The translations under genes were made by a program, and so were the position numbers. A stretch of 64,000 nucleotides of DNA from Desmodesmus armatus (Eukaryota > Chlorophyta > Chlorophyceae > Sphaeropleales > Scenedesmaceae), in contig VIIQ02000175.1 of the NCBI GenBank assembly GCA_007449985.2, positions 1-64,000 on the forward strand. The letters run 5' to 3'. Below are positions 12,501 to 22,900 of the stretch, in pieces (within the stretch, counting starts at the first letter, position 1; each line of letters starts with the position of its first letter). The notes beneath the pieces were generated by a model, which ran no database searches, was not told where the DNA came from, and saw only the letters and a list, made by a program, of their open reading frames with translations.

Positions 12501-15500
12501 ACATCCCCCTTCAACGCTACCCGCGTGTGCCCCCCCCCCCCCCCCCCCCCCGGCGCCGGCCACGCACAGACCCACACCCACCTGTATCAGTGAGTCCCCC
12601 CTTGTCATCCACAGCGGAGAGGTCTCTCAGTAGATCCCTTGCCTGGCCCAGTGCTGCTGGGCCAGGTGGGTCCAGCCAGGACAACCCGGCCCCATCAGGA
12701 CACCCCCAGGCAGATAGGGTGAGGGCTAGGGGGGCCAGGTCGGCCGAGGAAATTTCTGGGGGTGTGGCGTCCAACATGTCTGACTCATCTGCTTGACCCC
12801 ACAGCCTGAAACATACACCTGTGGATGGGGGGGGGGAGGAAGGGAGTTCAGAGGGGGCTTGATAGAAAGCAGGGGAGAAGGAGAGCGAGAGGGCTGGTTG
12901 AAAGAAGAATGAGCCATGTGGGCCGGGTCCGCTGAACACAAATCAGTGAGAGGTGGCTCTAGCAGTCAGCATGATGATTGACGCATCAATCTGACCCTGC
13001 AGCCTGTAGCACCCACTCCCCCAACTAATTTATTACTGAATGCTGGCTCGCGTTGCCAAGGGTGCTCGGTCCCTCCGCCCAGCAATCCCTTACCTGGTTT
13101 GGTCCTGCCCGCACGGCCCCTCCTTTGTTCAGCTGAGGGAGTCCAGCGCAATCCTTTGTGTCACAAGTCTGCTGATCCCCGTGTCAGGGTTGTAGCCCCC
13201 CCGCCCCACCCCCGCCCCCGCCCCCGCCACCGGACCCGCACCCCCCCCCCCCCCAATGCCACAAACTGATGCTGGCATGCATTGACCTGCAGATATTCCG
13301 CAGTCCTCACCTGCCTTCGTCCTGCCTGCACGGCCTCTCCTTTGCTCAGCTGAGTCCAACGCGATGCGCTGTGTCACCAGCCTGCTGATCCCCGTGTCAG
13401 GGTTGTATCGTGGGGAGCGGCACAGCCCACTGTCCACCACTGCTGTGACACCATCAATGGTGATGGAGGACTCGGCAATGGGGGTGGATAACACCACACG
13501 GCGGGGCTGGCTGCGACCACGGGGCCTGAGAGCAAAGGGGGGGGGTGCAGGAAGGCAGCACAGTGTTAGCACAAAGTGATGCAGGTGAGGTGAGTCCTCC
13601 GCCCCCCCCCCCTGCCCCTGCCTTAGTCCTATGCACAACCATGGGGCGTGGGGGAGGGGGGAGGGTAGGGTGACCAGCACAGCACTGCTGGCTGTGACTG
13701 TGGAATCATCAACGGGGTTGGGCAGCACCATAATGGCACTGGCTGTAACAAACGACACATGTGTGTGCTGGACCCCTTGCCTACCCCCCCCCCCCTGGGG
13801 CCCCCACTCACCCACACCACACTCACACATGCAGACAAACACCCACCTGATGACTTCATCTTGCTGTTGGGGAGACAGCCCCCCATGCAGCTGCTGCACC
13901 ACCACACCACACACCACCACTCCTCACCACCCCTTCCTGTGCCAACAACAACAACAACTTGGAACACTAGCACGTCACCCCACACCACGTTGCGCACTTA
14001 CACCTACACTCACCGCAGTCCCCCCCCCCCCCTCCCTCCCCCCCCCCCCCCCCCCGGGGCGGTCCAAACCCCCACCCCCTGCGGTCTGAACAAAACTCCC
14101 CCTCTTACCTGATGACCTCATCTTGCTGTTGGGGTGACAGGCCCCCATGCAGCTGCTGCACCACCACACCACCACTCCTTACTGCCCCTTCCTGTGCCAA
14201 CAGCCGGGCAGTAGCCCGTATCTCACCCACACCCGGCAGAAACACCAGCACGTCACCCCCCGCTGCTGCGGGTGACGCCAGGGCCCGCACCACTGCTGCT
14301 GCTGCTGCTGACTCCAACTCACCACGCTGCTGGAGGACTGCGGGGGGGGGGGGGGGGTGGCAAGGGGGGGTGGGCGGCCAGCAAGGAGTAAGGGACTCAG
14401 GGGGCCGGGGGGTATCAGTAATTGGATGTTACACAGAACATCGCCCGTTCAGAACATCGCCCGTATCAGAGGTCAGAATGGAGGTTTGAGGGGGAACGAA
14501 GGGGAAAAAGGAAGGGGATGTGCTGTTGTGCACCACTGCTGCTGCTGCTGCTGACTCCAGCTCACCACGCTGCTGGAGGACTGGGGGGGGGGGGAGCGGG
14601 GGGAGCAAAGAGGGGAGGAAAAGTGAGGAAGGGGCGAAGGGGGGGGGGGTGGGTGGGTGTGTGAGTGGATGTAATCCAGTGCAAGCAGGGGAGGGTTGGC
14701 ACCAATGGAAACAAGCCCACTGTGGTGGTAACCACCACGGAAGACTGCCTGGCAGAGGGGGAACTGCCCAAGGGGGCGGGGGGCCATGTAGCTGCTGCAG
14801 CTGTGTAGTTTGACCAATCCCCATTACTGTTGGTCTGTGTGAAACAAACTTAGGCGCTGTTGGATATACACACGCTTTCACACACAATCCTACAGATGCT
14901 GCAGGGATCCTGCATTTTGTAAAGGAGTGCACACACTCACGAGGTTTGCCAAGGTAGTGAGTTGTCACAGGGAAGCTGCGCCCCTCACTCACAACAACAG
15001 GGACACGACCGCTGCTGCTGCTGCTGCTGCTGCTGGTGTCTTGCGTTGCCTGGTTGGCCTCCGTCATGACCTGCTGTAGGTCCTGAGCCATACCCCCTCC
15101 AAGGGTAGCAGACATGACGGCTAGCCTGATAGCAGCAGCAGCAGGTACAGTACAGTACATGCAGGACAGGTCTTCAGGAGGGATTTCAGATACCGCAGGG
15201 ACGCAGGAGCACACAACATCACATTACACAGCCGTGTTGAACAGGGAAGCACACATGCCACAAGTACGTGTTGCACGCACTGGCTCATGAGAAGTGGAAT
15301 CCAAAAGACCCTCAATGGTCGGGCACCCCCCCCCCCTCTCCCACACACACACACCTTAGGTCAGGTCGTGTCCACGCCTGGCAGTCCAGCAGCAGAGTGA
15401 GTGCTGTGTCGGCATCAAGGGAGCGCTCATGAAACTCATCCAGCAACACAGCACACACACCCTGGGCATGCAGGTGGGGGGGGGGAGGTGGGGAAACAGT

Positions 15501-17787
15501 TATCAGCAGCACAGCACAAACACCTTGGGCATGCAAGGGGGGGGGGGTGCAGGCATTACGAACAATATGTCTCGCATGATGCATGCAGACAGATGACGCG
15601 TACGATACGCCCGAATCGGCTATGGTGGCTGCCGTTGCATGCTGCCTTCCTGTAGCGCAGCACAGCCGGCCATCACAACTATGTTTCCTCAAGTCCCTTT
15701 GTACCCCCGCACGACCCCCCCCCCCCCCCGTGCCTGCCCACACACCCAACCCTTCACCCCTTGCAATCACCTGTAGCGAGGGGTCCTGCTGCAGGCTCAG
15801 CCCAAATTCTTTCCTTCATCTTCCCCCTGCCTCCTACACCACCCCTTCAGCTTTCTACCCCCCCCCCCCCTCCTCCTCCCCCCTCTCCCCTTCTTTCCCC
15901 CCCCCCCCAGGTCGTACCTGCAGTGAGGGGTCTTGCTGCAGCCGCCTCAGCAAGATACCTTCTGTCACCACCTCTATGCGGGTGGAGCTGCTCACCTGGA
16001 CAGCAGCAGCAGCAGACGCACCAGCAAGAACATAGGCAGCAGCAGCAGCAGCGACTGAATGCAAAGCAGTCCTAGTACCAGTCATGACAGCTGAGTCTCT
16101 CAATGTCATCTGCACCACCCCCCTTCCAATCAATCCTACAAATGCACATGCAGGGTCAGTGGGAGCTCCACTGGAGAAATTATGCAACTGGAATTGACGG
16201 CTGGCTTGGTGGGTGATTTTGCTCGCCACCATACCTGACCAAAGAGACTGAGTACCGCATACAGTCATGCAAGTCATGCAATGGGCCCTATGGCCATCCT
16301 CACGGGGCCCTTGGCTTGCTGGCAAGTGCCGAGGTTGGGACCGTGTCGCCCACACCTGTATTGTACTGTAGATGAGAGACTCCCCCCATCACGAGCGCCA
16401 ACACCGCCTGTAGCCAACTTCCCACTGCCCCCCTCCCCCAACACACACTCTTGTGTCCACCTTGACGTTGCAGCATATCACCCCCCCCCCCCCGCAACCC
16501 ATGCAACCCTGCCCCCCTTCCACACACCTTCCACCACACCCCCCTCCTGTTGCTCCCCCTCCATCATGCCCTCCTTCGGCCCCCCGCCCCCTGCCCTAAC
16601 CCACTCACTCACCCGTGTGTCGAGCTTGACCCTGTAGCCCACAGTGCGCCCCACTGGTTCACCAAGCAGAGAAGCCATGCGCCGTGCAGCAGACTTGGCA
16701 GCAACACGACGTGGCTCAAGGACCTGTGTGTGTGTGGGGGGGGGGGGGGAGCCATAACAGGGAGGGGGGCAGGGAGAGGGGAACACGGTAGCCAGGGGGA
16801 GTGGTAAGTTACCCCGACACCAGGGGGGGGGCAGTTCAGTTAACTTTGGACACTATGCTGGACTTTGACTTGGTACTTTCACAATTAGTTATTAACATAT
16901 TAAATAACATATATAAAGAAATTTACGGCCATCTGAGCAGGTTGAAAAGGGGGGGGGGTCAAGCTGGGTTTCAGTAACTTCCTGACATGCTGCAAACTTC
17001 TTGTAGGAGCATCGGATGAAGCTGGGAGGTAGCGCATCCAAAAGCTATCGACAAACTGAGTCGATTCATGCATGTTGTGAGCACCTCCAGTCATGAATTA
17101 CCACTGAGGCTGCCCATGCCAGTGCTGTAGCTGCGGCACGGTGTCGATGCCAGCACCCAGACATGTGTTGCAAGAGTGCACAGACCAGCACCAAGTCAGC
17201 CCCCAGCACCAGCCTTCTGTATGAATGCCCCCTGTGTGACAGTGACCCACCAGCTGCGGTTTAGAAGTACCACATACTGTCTCACTGGCAGCAGATGCAC
17301 CCAGACCACCAGCTGACAGCAGAGCAGCAGCAGGAGTGGTGTGACAGTGCTACAGGATTGGAGCTTGTTTTGAGCAAGGCAGGGTACAAGGATGTATCAA
17401 CTGTGCTGTTTCATGTGTGAAATATTTCTAGGGCTGCACAGCAGTGCTTTGATCACAATGGTGACCGTCCATGCCGTGCCCCACTGCGGCACTGGGGCGC
17501 CTGAGGTGTGTTGACTGATAGAGCACAGCAACACCCTTGTGGCCATCAGAGTACCTCTAAAAACATTTTGAATAGAAATAATAACACTTAAGGCCTTGCT
17601 TAGGCCAGTTACAAGACGTTCAGAGGACATTTAGGGTGGGTGGGGGGTGGGTGGGTGGGTGGGGGGTCCCACTTTCAACTTCTTAGCATAGTGTCCGAAA
17701 ACAACCTTAGCGCCCCCCCCCCCTGCCGACACTTCTATATATCACTGCTGCTGCCAACACGCACTAGCCACAATTGTTGAGTACGCT

Positions 17788-17819
<32 letters not shown>

Positions 17820-18062
17820 TCTTACAAAAGGGTTTGGTCATAGTGTCTTAGACTGTATAAAGACACCCCAAATACTGCTGCTGATTGCCACAGCTGCCAA
17901 CTCCTGGTGTTGCCAGCTCCCTGTTCTGCTGCTGCTGCTGCTGCCGCTGTCTCACCGGTATTGTGTTATGCTCCTGTGTCAGCCAGGCTGGACTGCCAAC
18001 AACGGCTGCCCCACACAGACGCTAGTTGCTGCAGCTGCTACCTCCTGCTGCTGCTACTCCAA

Positions 18063-18096
<34 letters not shown>

Positions 18097-18217
18097 TGCT
18101 GTCTCACCAGTATTGTGTCATGCTCCTGTGTCAGCCAGGGTGGGTTGCCAACAACAGCTGCCCCACACACAGACGCTAGTTGCTACAACTGCTACCTCTT
18201 ACTGCTGCTACCTCCAA

Positions 18218-18248
<31 letters not shown>

Positions 18249-18750
18249 CTCACCAGTATTGTGTCATGCTCCTGTGTCAGCCAGCTGGGTTGGTGGGCGA
18301 GCAGGGCCAGCGGGACAGTGGTGGTCTTACCAGCACCAGGGGGGGCCTGGGAGACAATCGACGCAGCAGCAGCAGCAGCAGCATGGCACAGCAGCAGCAC
18401 AGCACAGCATGTCACAGCACAGCACAGCGTGTTTGACACATCAGCACATGATTGGACACTCATCGACTTGATGGGATTCTGCAGTAACAGTGCAGGCTCC
18501 AGCAGCAACACAATGGGATTATAGGTGGGAGGTGACCCCTGCATTGCTGCTGCTCCTGCTGCTGCTGCTGCTGCTGCCGCTGCCGCTGCCGCCGCCGCCG
18601 CTGCTGCTGCTGCTGCTGGAAAAAATGGCTCATGCTACATCCAGACCCTGCACTGCAGACGTATTCAACGAGGTTGACAACACTGCAGGGTGGCGTACAC
18701 CATACAAGGTCTTGCAAGCCTCCCTTCAATACTTTCAACACCCACTGCAG

Positions 18751-18787
<37 letters not shown>

Positions 18788-18855
18788 GCCATCACCTGCA
18801 GCACCAGGCAGTTGCTGCTGTCCAGGCCATCAAGCACTTCATGGATCACAGCCCT

Positions 18856-18916
<61 letters not shown>

Positions 18917-19607
18917 CAACACCCACAGCAGCAATGCTTGTTGGGGCTGAGGGGGAAGCTGGAGGGCGAGGTTTGTAACGTTGCGCATTTCCAATGCAGC
19001 TGCTATCTTGAAAGACAACATGGGGCAGGGTGCTGATCACTGACCTTGGGGGAGGGGCAGCAAGTGTGCTTATTTAGGGGGGGGGGGGCAGGGGGCAGGG
19101 AGGATCATGGAGGGGGCAATCCTTGTCTTGACTTTTGGATACAAGCAATAGCCTTCTCCCATCAACTGAACCAACAGGCAGGTCACCGATATGACATGCC
19201 CAATGGGGCCGGGGGGCGGGTGTGTGTATGTGTGTGTGTGTGTGGGGGGGGGGTGGGGGGGGGGGGGGGGGGGGGGGGGGTGGGGGGGGGGGGTGTAAAT
19301 GTACCACATGCTCCGCTCCCAGTGCTCACCGTATTGGCAGGTCACCGACTATGGCATCGACATCTGATCGGGCTGCTGCTGCTGCTACCGTCACCGTGCC
19401 CCTTGACCCTGCTGCTGCCTGCCTCGATGGCAACAGACATTTGCTGCCAGTGCTGCGGAAGGGGTGCCTGTTTGGCCCCCTGCCCTTGCTACTGCTGCTG
19501 CTGCGGGTGGTGCTGCTGTTGGGGTGACAGGAGTGTGCTGGATGGTTTTGTGATATTGAAGCAGTGCGTCTGACGTCCTGCTTGGCGATGCAGCAAAGAG
19601 TGTGCAC
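5644..19607 (-). CDS. hrpB: HrpB-type DExH-box ATP-dependent RNA helicase, probably plastid-targeted
   Basis: Seventeen exons: 19607-19330, 18853-18796, 18346-18254, 16723-16613, 15995-15918, 15461-15355, 15125-14941, 14337-14109, 13525-13311, 12818-12582, 11444-11220, 10983-10543, 10213-10066, 9955-9799, 8694-8455, 6870-6649, 5835-5644. All phases close, giving 1,071 aa, longer than bacterial HrpB. The first exon is rich in Ser, Arg and Ala, with a basic leader like a chloroplast transit peptide. Helicase motifs in order: APPGAGKTT (Walker A), VLEPRRVAAKSAARR (Ia), VVTEGILLRRL (Ib), LDEFHERS (a DEFH form of motif II), MSATLG (III), VLVFLPGVGEI (IV), STPIAESSITIDG (V) and EQRRGRAGRT (VI). The HrpB C-terminal domain follows: AAYPDRIAQ, LPSPDDPLAAEPYIAVAEL, LQEVFGLADTPLL and FWSEAYSSVKKEMKGRYP. 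The role is NTP-driven RNA unwinding; the substrate is unknown. A low-complexity Ala/Ser/Gln insertion lies in the 10983-10543 exon. Exon 14 has several competing ends. Plastid location is inferred. Confidence 0.93.
6018..6100 (-). repeat. Upstream copy of the HrpB terminal exon
   Basis: On the minus strand this copy has a good acceptor and reads LIANMATFWSEAYSSVKK through KGRYP, then a stop. The copy at 5835-5644 reads on into a Ser/Gln/Arg-rich tail. Both are in phase with the preceding exon, so either could end the mRNA, giving alternative C-termini. Confidence 0.8.
6468..7905 (-). repeat. Cluster of partial copies of HrpB exon 16
   Basis: Upstream acceptor-side copies of the 6870-6649 exon (LDWSQQ..HLLLPT.S.VAIDYSG.Q) lie at about 6993-7135, 7236-7375 and 7411-7505, with a stub near 7855-7905. 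One downstream donor-side copy (VPLLLELLSPAGRPLQ) lies at about 6468-6530. Several upstream copies run into G-rich or stop-containing DNA, so only 6870-6649 spans the whole domain. Confidence 0.85.
7619..7835. repeat. GTATAC-rich palindrome cluster in an HrpB intron
   Basis: The motifs TGTATACA, CCATGTATACATGG and GTGTACACCGCGCC recur in both orientations over about 200 bases. A clean hairpin with 13-bp arms and a 2-base loop spans 7718-7745. No coding potential is visible. Confidence 0.65.
8020..8935 (-). repeat. Copies flanking HrpB exon 15
   Basis: The 8694-8455 exon (LPDLSTQALVDSLEKWLGPHL, then LPWKDILKGQ) has an acceptor-side copy upstream at about 8858-8935. Its donor-side copies lie downstream at about 8258-8325 and 8020-8085. 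This is a clear case of the rule that start-copies lie upstream and end-copies downstream. Confidence 0.8.
9300..9760 (-). repeat. Four donor-side copies of HrpB exon 14
   Basis: The end of the 9955-9799 exon (AEQTVKVDDTLALPVLI plus donor) recurs at about 9722-9760, 9572-9625, 9443-9505 and 9300-9350. Several copies end LIK followed by a GTAATGG donor, which is a better splice donor than that of the first copy. The exon end used is therefore uncertain. Confidence 0.8.
11011..11080. repeat. (CAG)n trinucleotide array in an HrpB intron
   Basis: About 23 uninterrupted CAG units on the plus strand, so CTG in the HrpB sense. It lies just upstream of the acceptor of the 10983-10543 exon. Similar shorter arrays precede many acceptors in the window. 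Confidence 0.95.
11540..11912 (-). repeat. Three acceptor-side copies of HrpB exon 11
   Basis: Copies of the 11444-11220 exon start (CAG acceptor, then SSVPAHPRLAHMVLRAADL) lie at about 11540-11629, 11695-11772 and 11840-11912. All are upstream in the sense direction and separated by poly-C (sense) spacers. Only the copy nearest the exon body continues into the Ser-rich part and reaches a donor. Confidence 0.85.
12437..12495. repeat. (AC)n microsatellite
   Basis: An uninterrupted CA dinucleotide array of about 58 bases in an HrpB intron, next to a poly-C tract at about 12530-12551. Confidence 0.95.
12960..14580 (-). repeat. Partial copies of HrpB exons 8, 9 and 10
   Basis: Exon 10 start-copy near 12960-13015 (a diverged CFRLWGQADESDML). 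Exon 9 end-copy at about 13090-13190 (NPDTGISRLVTQRIALD and AEQRRGRAGRTK). A diverged exon 9 start-copy near 13660-13740. Exon 8 end-copies near 13846-13985 (VQQLHGGLSPQQQDEVIR and GDVLVF), and an exon 8 start-copy at 14525-14580. The placement again follows start-upstream, end-downstream. Confidence 0.75.
16848..17696. mobile_element. Candidate small DNA element with short terminal inverted repeats
   Basis: GGACACTATGCT at 16848-16859 is mirrored by its exact reverse complement at 17685-17696, with weaker inverted similarity continuing inward. The roughly 850 bp between lack the CAG and homopolymer texture of the surrounding HrpB intron. No transposase-like ORF and no certain target-site duplication are visible, so a non-autonomous element is the best guess. 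Confidence 0.5.
17948..18155 (-). repeat. Two donor-side copies of the HrpB Walker A exon
   Basis: The end of the 18346-18254 exon (WLTQEHDTIL plus GTGAGAC donor) is repeated at about 18105-18155 and 17948-17990, separated by (CTG)n arrays. The Walker A part itself is not copied. Confidence 0.85.
18855..18911. repeat. (CAG)n array at the acceptor of HrpB exon 2
   Basis: About 18 CAG units on the plus strand. In the sense direction the array is CTG-rich, and its last CTGCAG is the acceptor itself. Confidence 0.9.
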
Positions 19608-19941
19608 TGCCCTGTGGCAGCAGCAACATGGGCTAGAGTGATGACAGGCCTATAGGGCCAAACAAGGTTTGTGTAACACTAGTGCTCTTGTTGCGAACGA
19701 AACAAAAGCCATCCTTAATCAAGAGTTGCATTGTTGAAGGTTCAAATCAACAGCAGTTGGCAACTGCACCCATTAGTTCCCAACCGCTACTTGTGATTGC
19801 CCCCGAATCAACGTGCTGAAAGGGCAGTGATGAACTCGGGACGGTTCGTATGATTCTTGCTCTGTTGGGCTATTCAGTCCCTTTCCTGCACTAGCGGACT
19901 ATGTGATCACAGCTGAAGCAATCCCAAAGAACAGCTGCAGT
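19608..19941. promoter_or_regulatory. Shared divergent promoter region of HrpB and glucosidase I
   Basis: The two start codons lie head-to-head about 334 bases apart. The space has balanced base composition and none of the homopolymer or CAG arrays seen on either side, as expected for a constrained regulatory region. I see no confident TATA box. Confidence 0.6.
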
Positions 19942-22900
19942 ATGGCACCCAAACCGGCCGGAAAAGCTGCCGCCGGTCGCAGGGCCAAACTAACAGTAAA
20001 AACAGCAGCCTCGGTACGTAATGGGCCCCAGTGCGCGGCACACGGATCTGCAACCCCCCCCCCCCCCCTTGCCTTGATCAGATCACTTTTCAGCACAGCT
20101 CACCTGCAGTCTGCTGCTGTTTCTGTGTTACTGTGCAGGTTTGTTCAGCAAGATATATATCTATGCAGCGGCTTCTTTTGCGGTTGTGGCTATATGGGCA
20201 GCCTGGACGCAGCTGGCCCCCAGCCCCCCCCCACAAATCACACCACTCAAGGCACCTCTGATGAAGCAGCTGCCTGAATTCAATGCTGCTTACAAAGATG
20301 CCATGCTGTGGGGGACCTATCGTGCAGGACACTACTTTGGAATGCGCACACGGTGAGTAAGCTAGCAGCTGGTGTTACAACTGCCACCAAACCCCCTGTG
20401 CTTGAAGTACTACTGGTAGTGCAGCCTCAACTCAAGCCGGGCACAATATGGAGGGGGGGGTCAGGCTGAGAGGTTGAAGAGGGGGGGAGGCTGTTATGAA
20501 GCAGCTGCCTGAGTTTGATGCAGCATACAAAGATGCCATGCTGTGGGGCACATACCGTGCAGGACACTACTTTGGAATGCGCACACCGTGAGCGAGCAAC
20601 AAGCAGCAGCTTACACCCCCCCCCCCCCCGCCACGGTCCTCAGCTATCATTCCTTGACTTCTCAAACTTTGCACCCTGCTGCAAGGGTGGGCAAAAAACA
20701 TTACAGGCAACGGCCACCGCAGCCACTGCCAGCCCAATCTTTTTACCCCCTCCCCCTCCACCCCCCCGAGGGGCGCACGTACACACTCACTCAAAGCTAT
20801 GCCCCTTGAGGTTGCACATCAAGCCCTGGCAGCTGGCAATTGTAAGTAGTGGTAGCGGAGGAGGGCGGGAGGGGACAGGGAGAGCTGGAGATGTGGTGCG
20901 GGGTGGTCAGGAGTGTGCTGGGTGACAAAGGGAGTGCTATGTAACACCCCCCCCCCCCCAGCACAGGGCTGGATGGGCTAAAAAAAGGGGGGGGGTGCAA
21001 CGGAGGGGGGCTGAGGAGGGGGAGAGGAGGTGTGGTTTAGGGTGGTCTGGGCTGTGCTGGGTGATGAAGAAGCTGGCATTGTACGGCAGTTCCTTTGCCA
21101 CCCAGCACACCCATGGTCTTCCTGCACCAACCCCTCCTCCACCCCCCTCCTACCCTCTAGCCTGGCTCCCATGTTCTGTACCCCTCTTTCCTCTGCACGC
21201 CCATCCCTCCTCTCATTGTCACCTGCAATGGTGTGTCAGGGTGCAATCTGTTGCTGCCCCCCCCCCCCCCCCCGCGCGTGCGCTACCCTATTCCCATGGC
21301 TACACTGATGAAACCTTGTGCCCGCCACCCTGCTACCCACCCATCCACTGCGCCTCCTAACCCCCCCCCCCACCATTCTTTAGGACCTCCCGCCCCCTGC
21401 TGCTGGTGAAGTTATTGGTTTGACGCCCCACCTGCGCGGCTGCATTCACCCCGATGCCATCCGACACGAGGCACAGCAGCAGGCATGCCATATCATGTCA
21501 GGCCCCTGCACTCCCCCCCCCCCCCCCGGGGCTCTCACCCCTTCCCCCCACCCCCCAAGGCCAAGTGTGTGGGGCTCCGCCCCCCTTGATGACACCAAAA
21601 AACTTTGTGTCAGACACTGCGCCTGAGTCAAGCCGTGTGTGTATTGTGTCCCTCAGGACGTCCCGGCCGCTGCTGTTGGGTCTGATGTGGTTTGACGCCT
21701 CCCCGGCCCGGTTACCAGCATTCACCCCCGACGCCATTCCCGCAAGGCGCAGCAGCAGGAAATGCCAATGTTTGACGCGTTGCCCGCCCGCCTACCTGCA
21801 TTCACCCCCGACGCCATCCGGCACGAGGCGCAGCAGCAGGATAAGCCAAGGCATGTCCAACCCCCTCCACACACTCACCTCCCTCCCCTGCCCCCTCCAT
21901 TGCCCCCCCTCCTCGCTGCTGCTGTGTGTGTTGCACCCCCTCAGGACGCCCCGGCCGTTGCTATTAGGTCTGATGTGGTTTGATGCGTCGCCCGCCCGCT
22001 TACCCGCATTCACCCCCGACGCCATTCGGCATGAGGCACAGCAGCAGGACAAGCTGAGCAGCTTTGGGTGGCTGGTGCATGACGGGCGAACGTACGGGCG
22101 GCAGCAACTGATTGATGGGGATTTCAACATCACCACAACCATGGTGGGTGCGTTTGTGTGTGCGTGTGTGTGTCTGGTGGTGGTGGTGGGGGGGGGGGGG
22201 TACAGGCGCGGGGGGGGGGGGGGTAAAGCTCGGGGAGTGGGGTGGGGGTAAGTGTGAAGGCCAGGGAGGGGGAGAGAGGGGGGACGTACGGGCGGCAGCA
22301 GCTGGTAGATGGAGACTGCAACATCACCACCACCATGGTAGGTGCGTGTGTTTTGGGGGGGGGGGGGGGGTAAAGCAGGTGTGTGTGTGGGGGGGGGGGG
22401 GAGATGGCAGAGGGGGGGGGGGGCGTGTGGGCAGCAGCAGCTGGTTGATGGGGACTTCCACATCACCACAACCATGGTGGGTGAGCGTGTGTATGGGCCA
22501 GGTAGGAGGGAGTGGCAGACTCCAGCAGTGGGAAGTATTATTGTTTCCATTGAGGCTTGAATGCAAACGTTATATTATTCGATGACTGCAAACATGACGC
22601 CCCCCCCCCCCTTCCCCACTCCTACCCCCCCCCCCCCCCAGGTGAAGCAAGCATCACAGGGCAGCGGGCCAGGTGGTGACTGGGCAGTGCGGATCAAGGC
22701 ACCCCCCCTTCTCAATTTCAAGATTCTCATCTTTCTCAGCCCACTTTTCTTGCCATGCTATTCCCCCCTCCCCCCCCCCCTCAGGTGAAGCACTCTTCAG
22801 AGGGCAGTGGCACAGGAGGTGACTGGGCAGTGCGGATCAAGGCAACCTCGCCCTCCACCCACATACACTGCATCCCCTTCGCCTCTGGTGCTTGCTGTCT

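Noticed and set aside
12309..12633. (AC)n run considered as telomeric or regulatory DNA
   Set aside because: It is a plain dinucleotide microsatellite inside an intron. It lacks a TTTAGGG-type unit.
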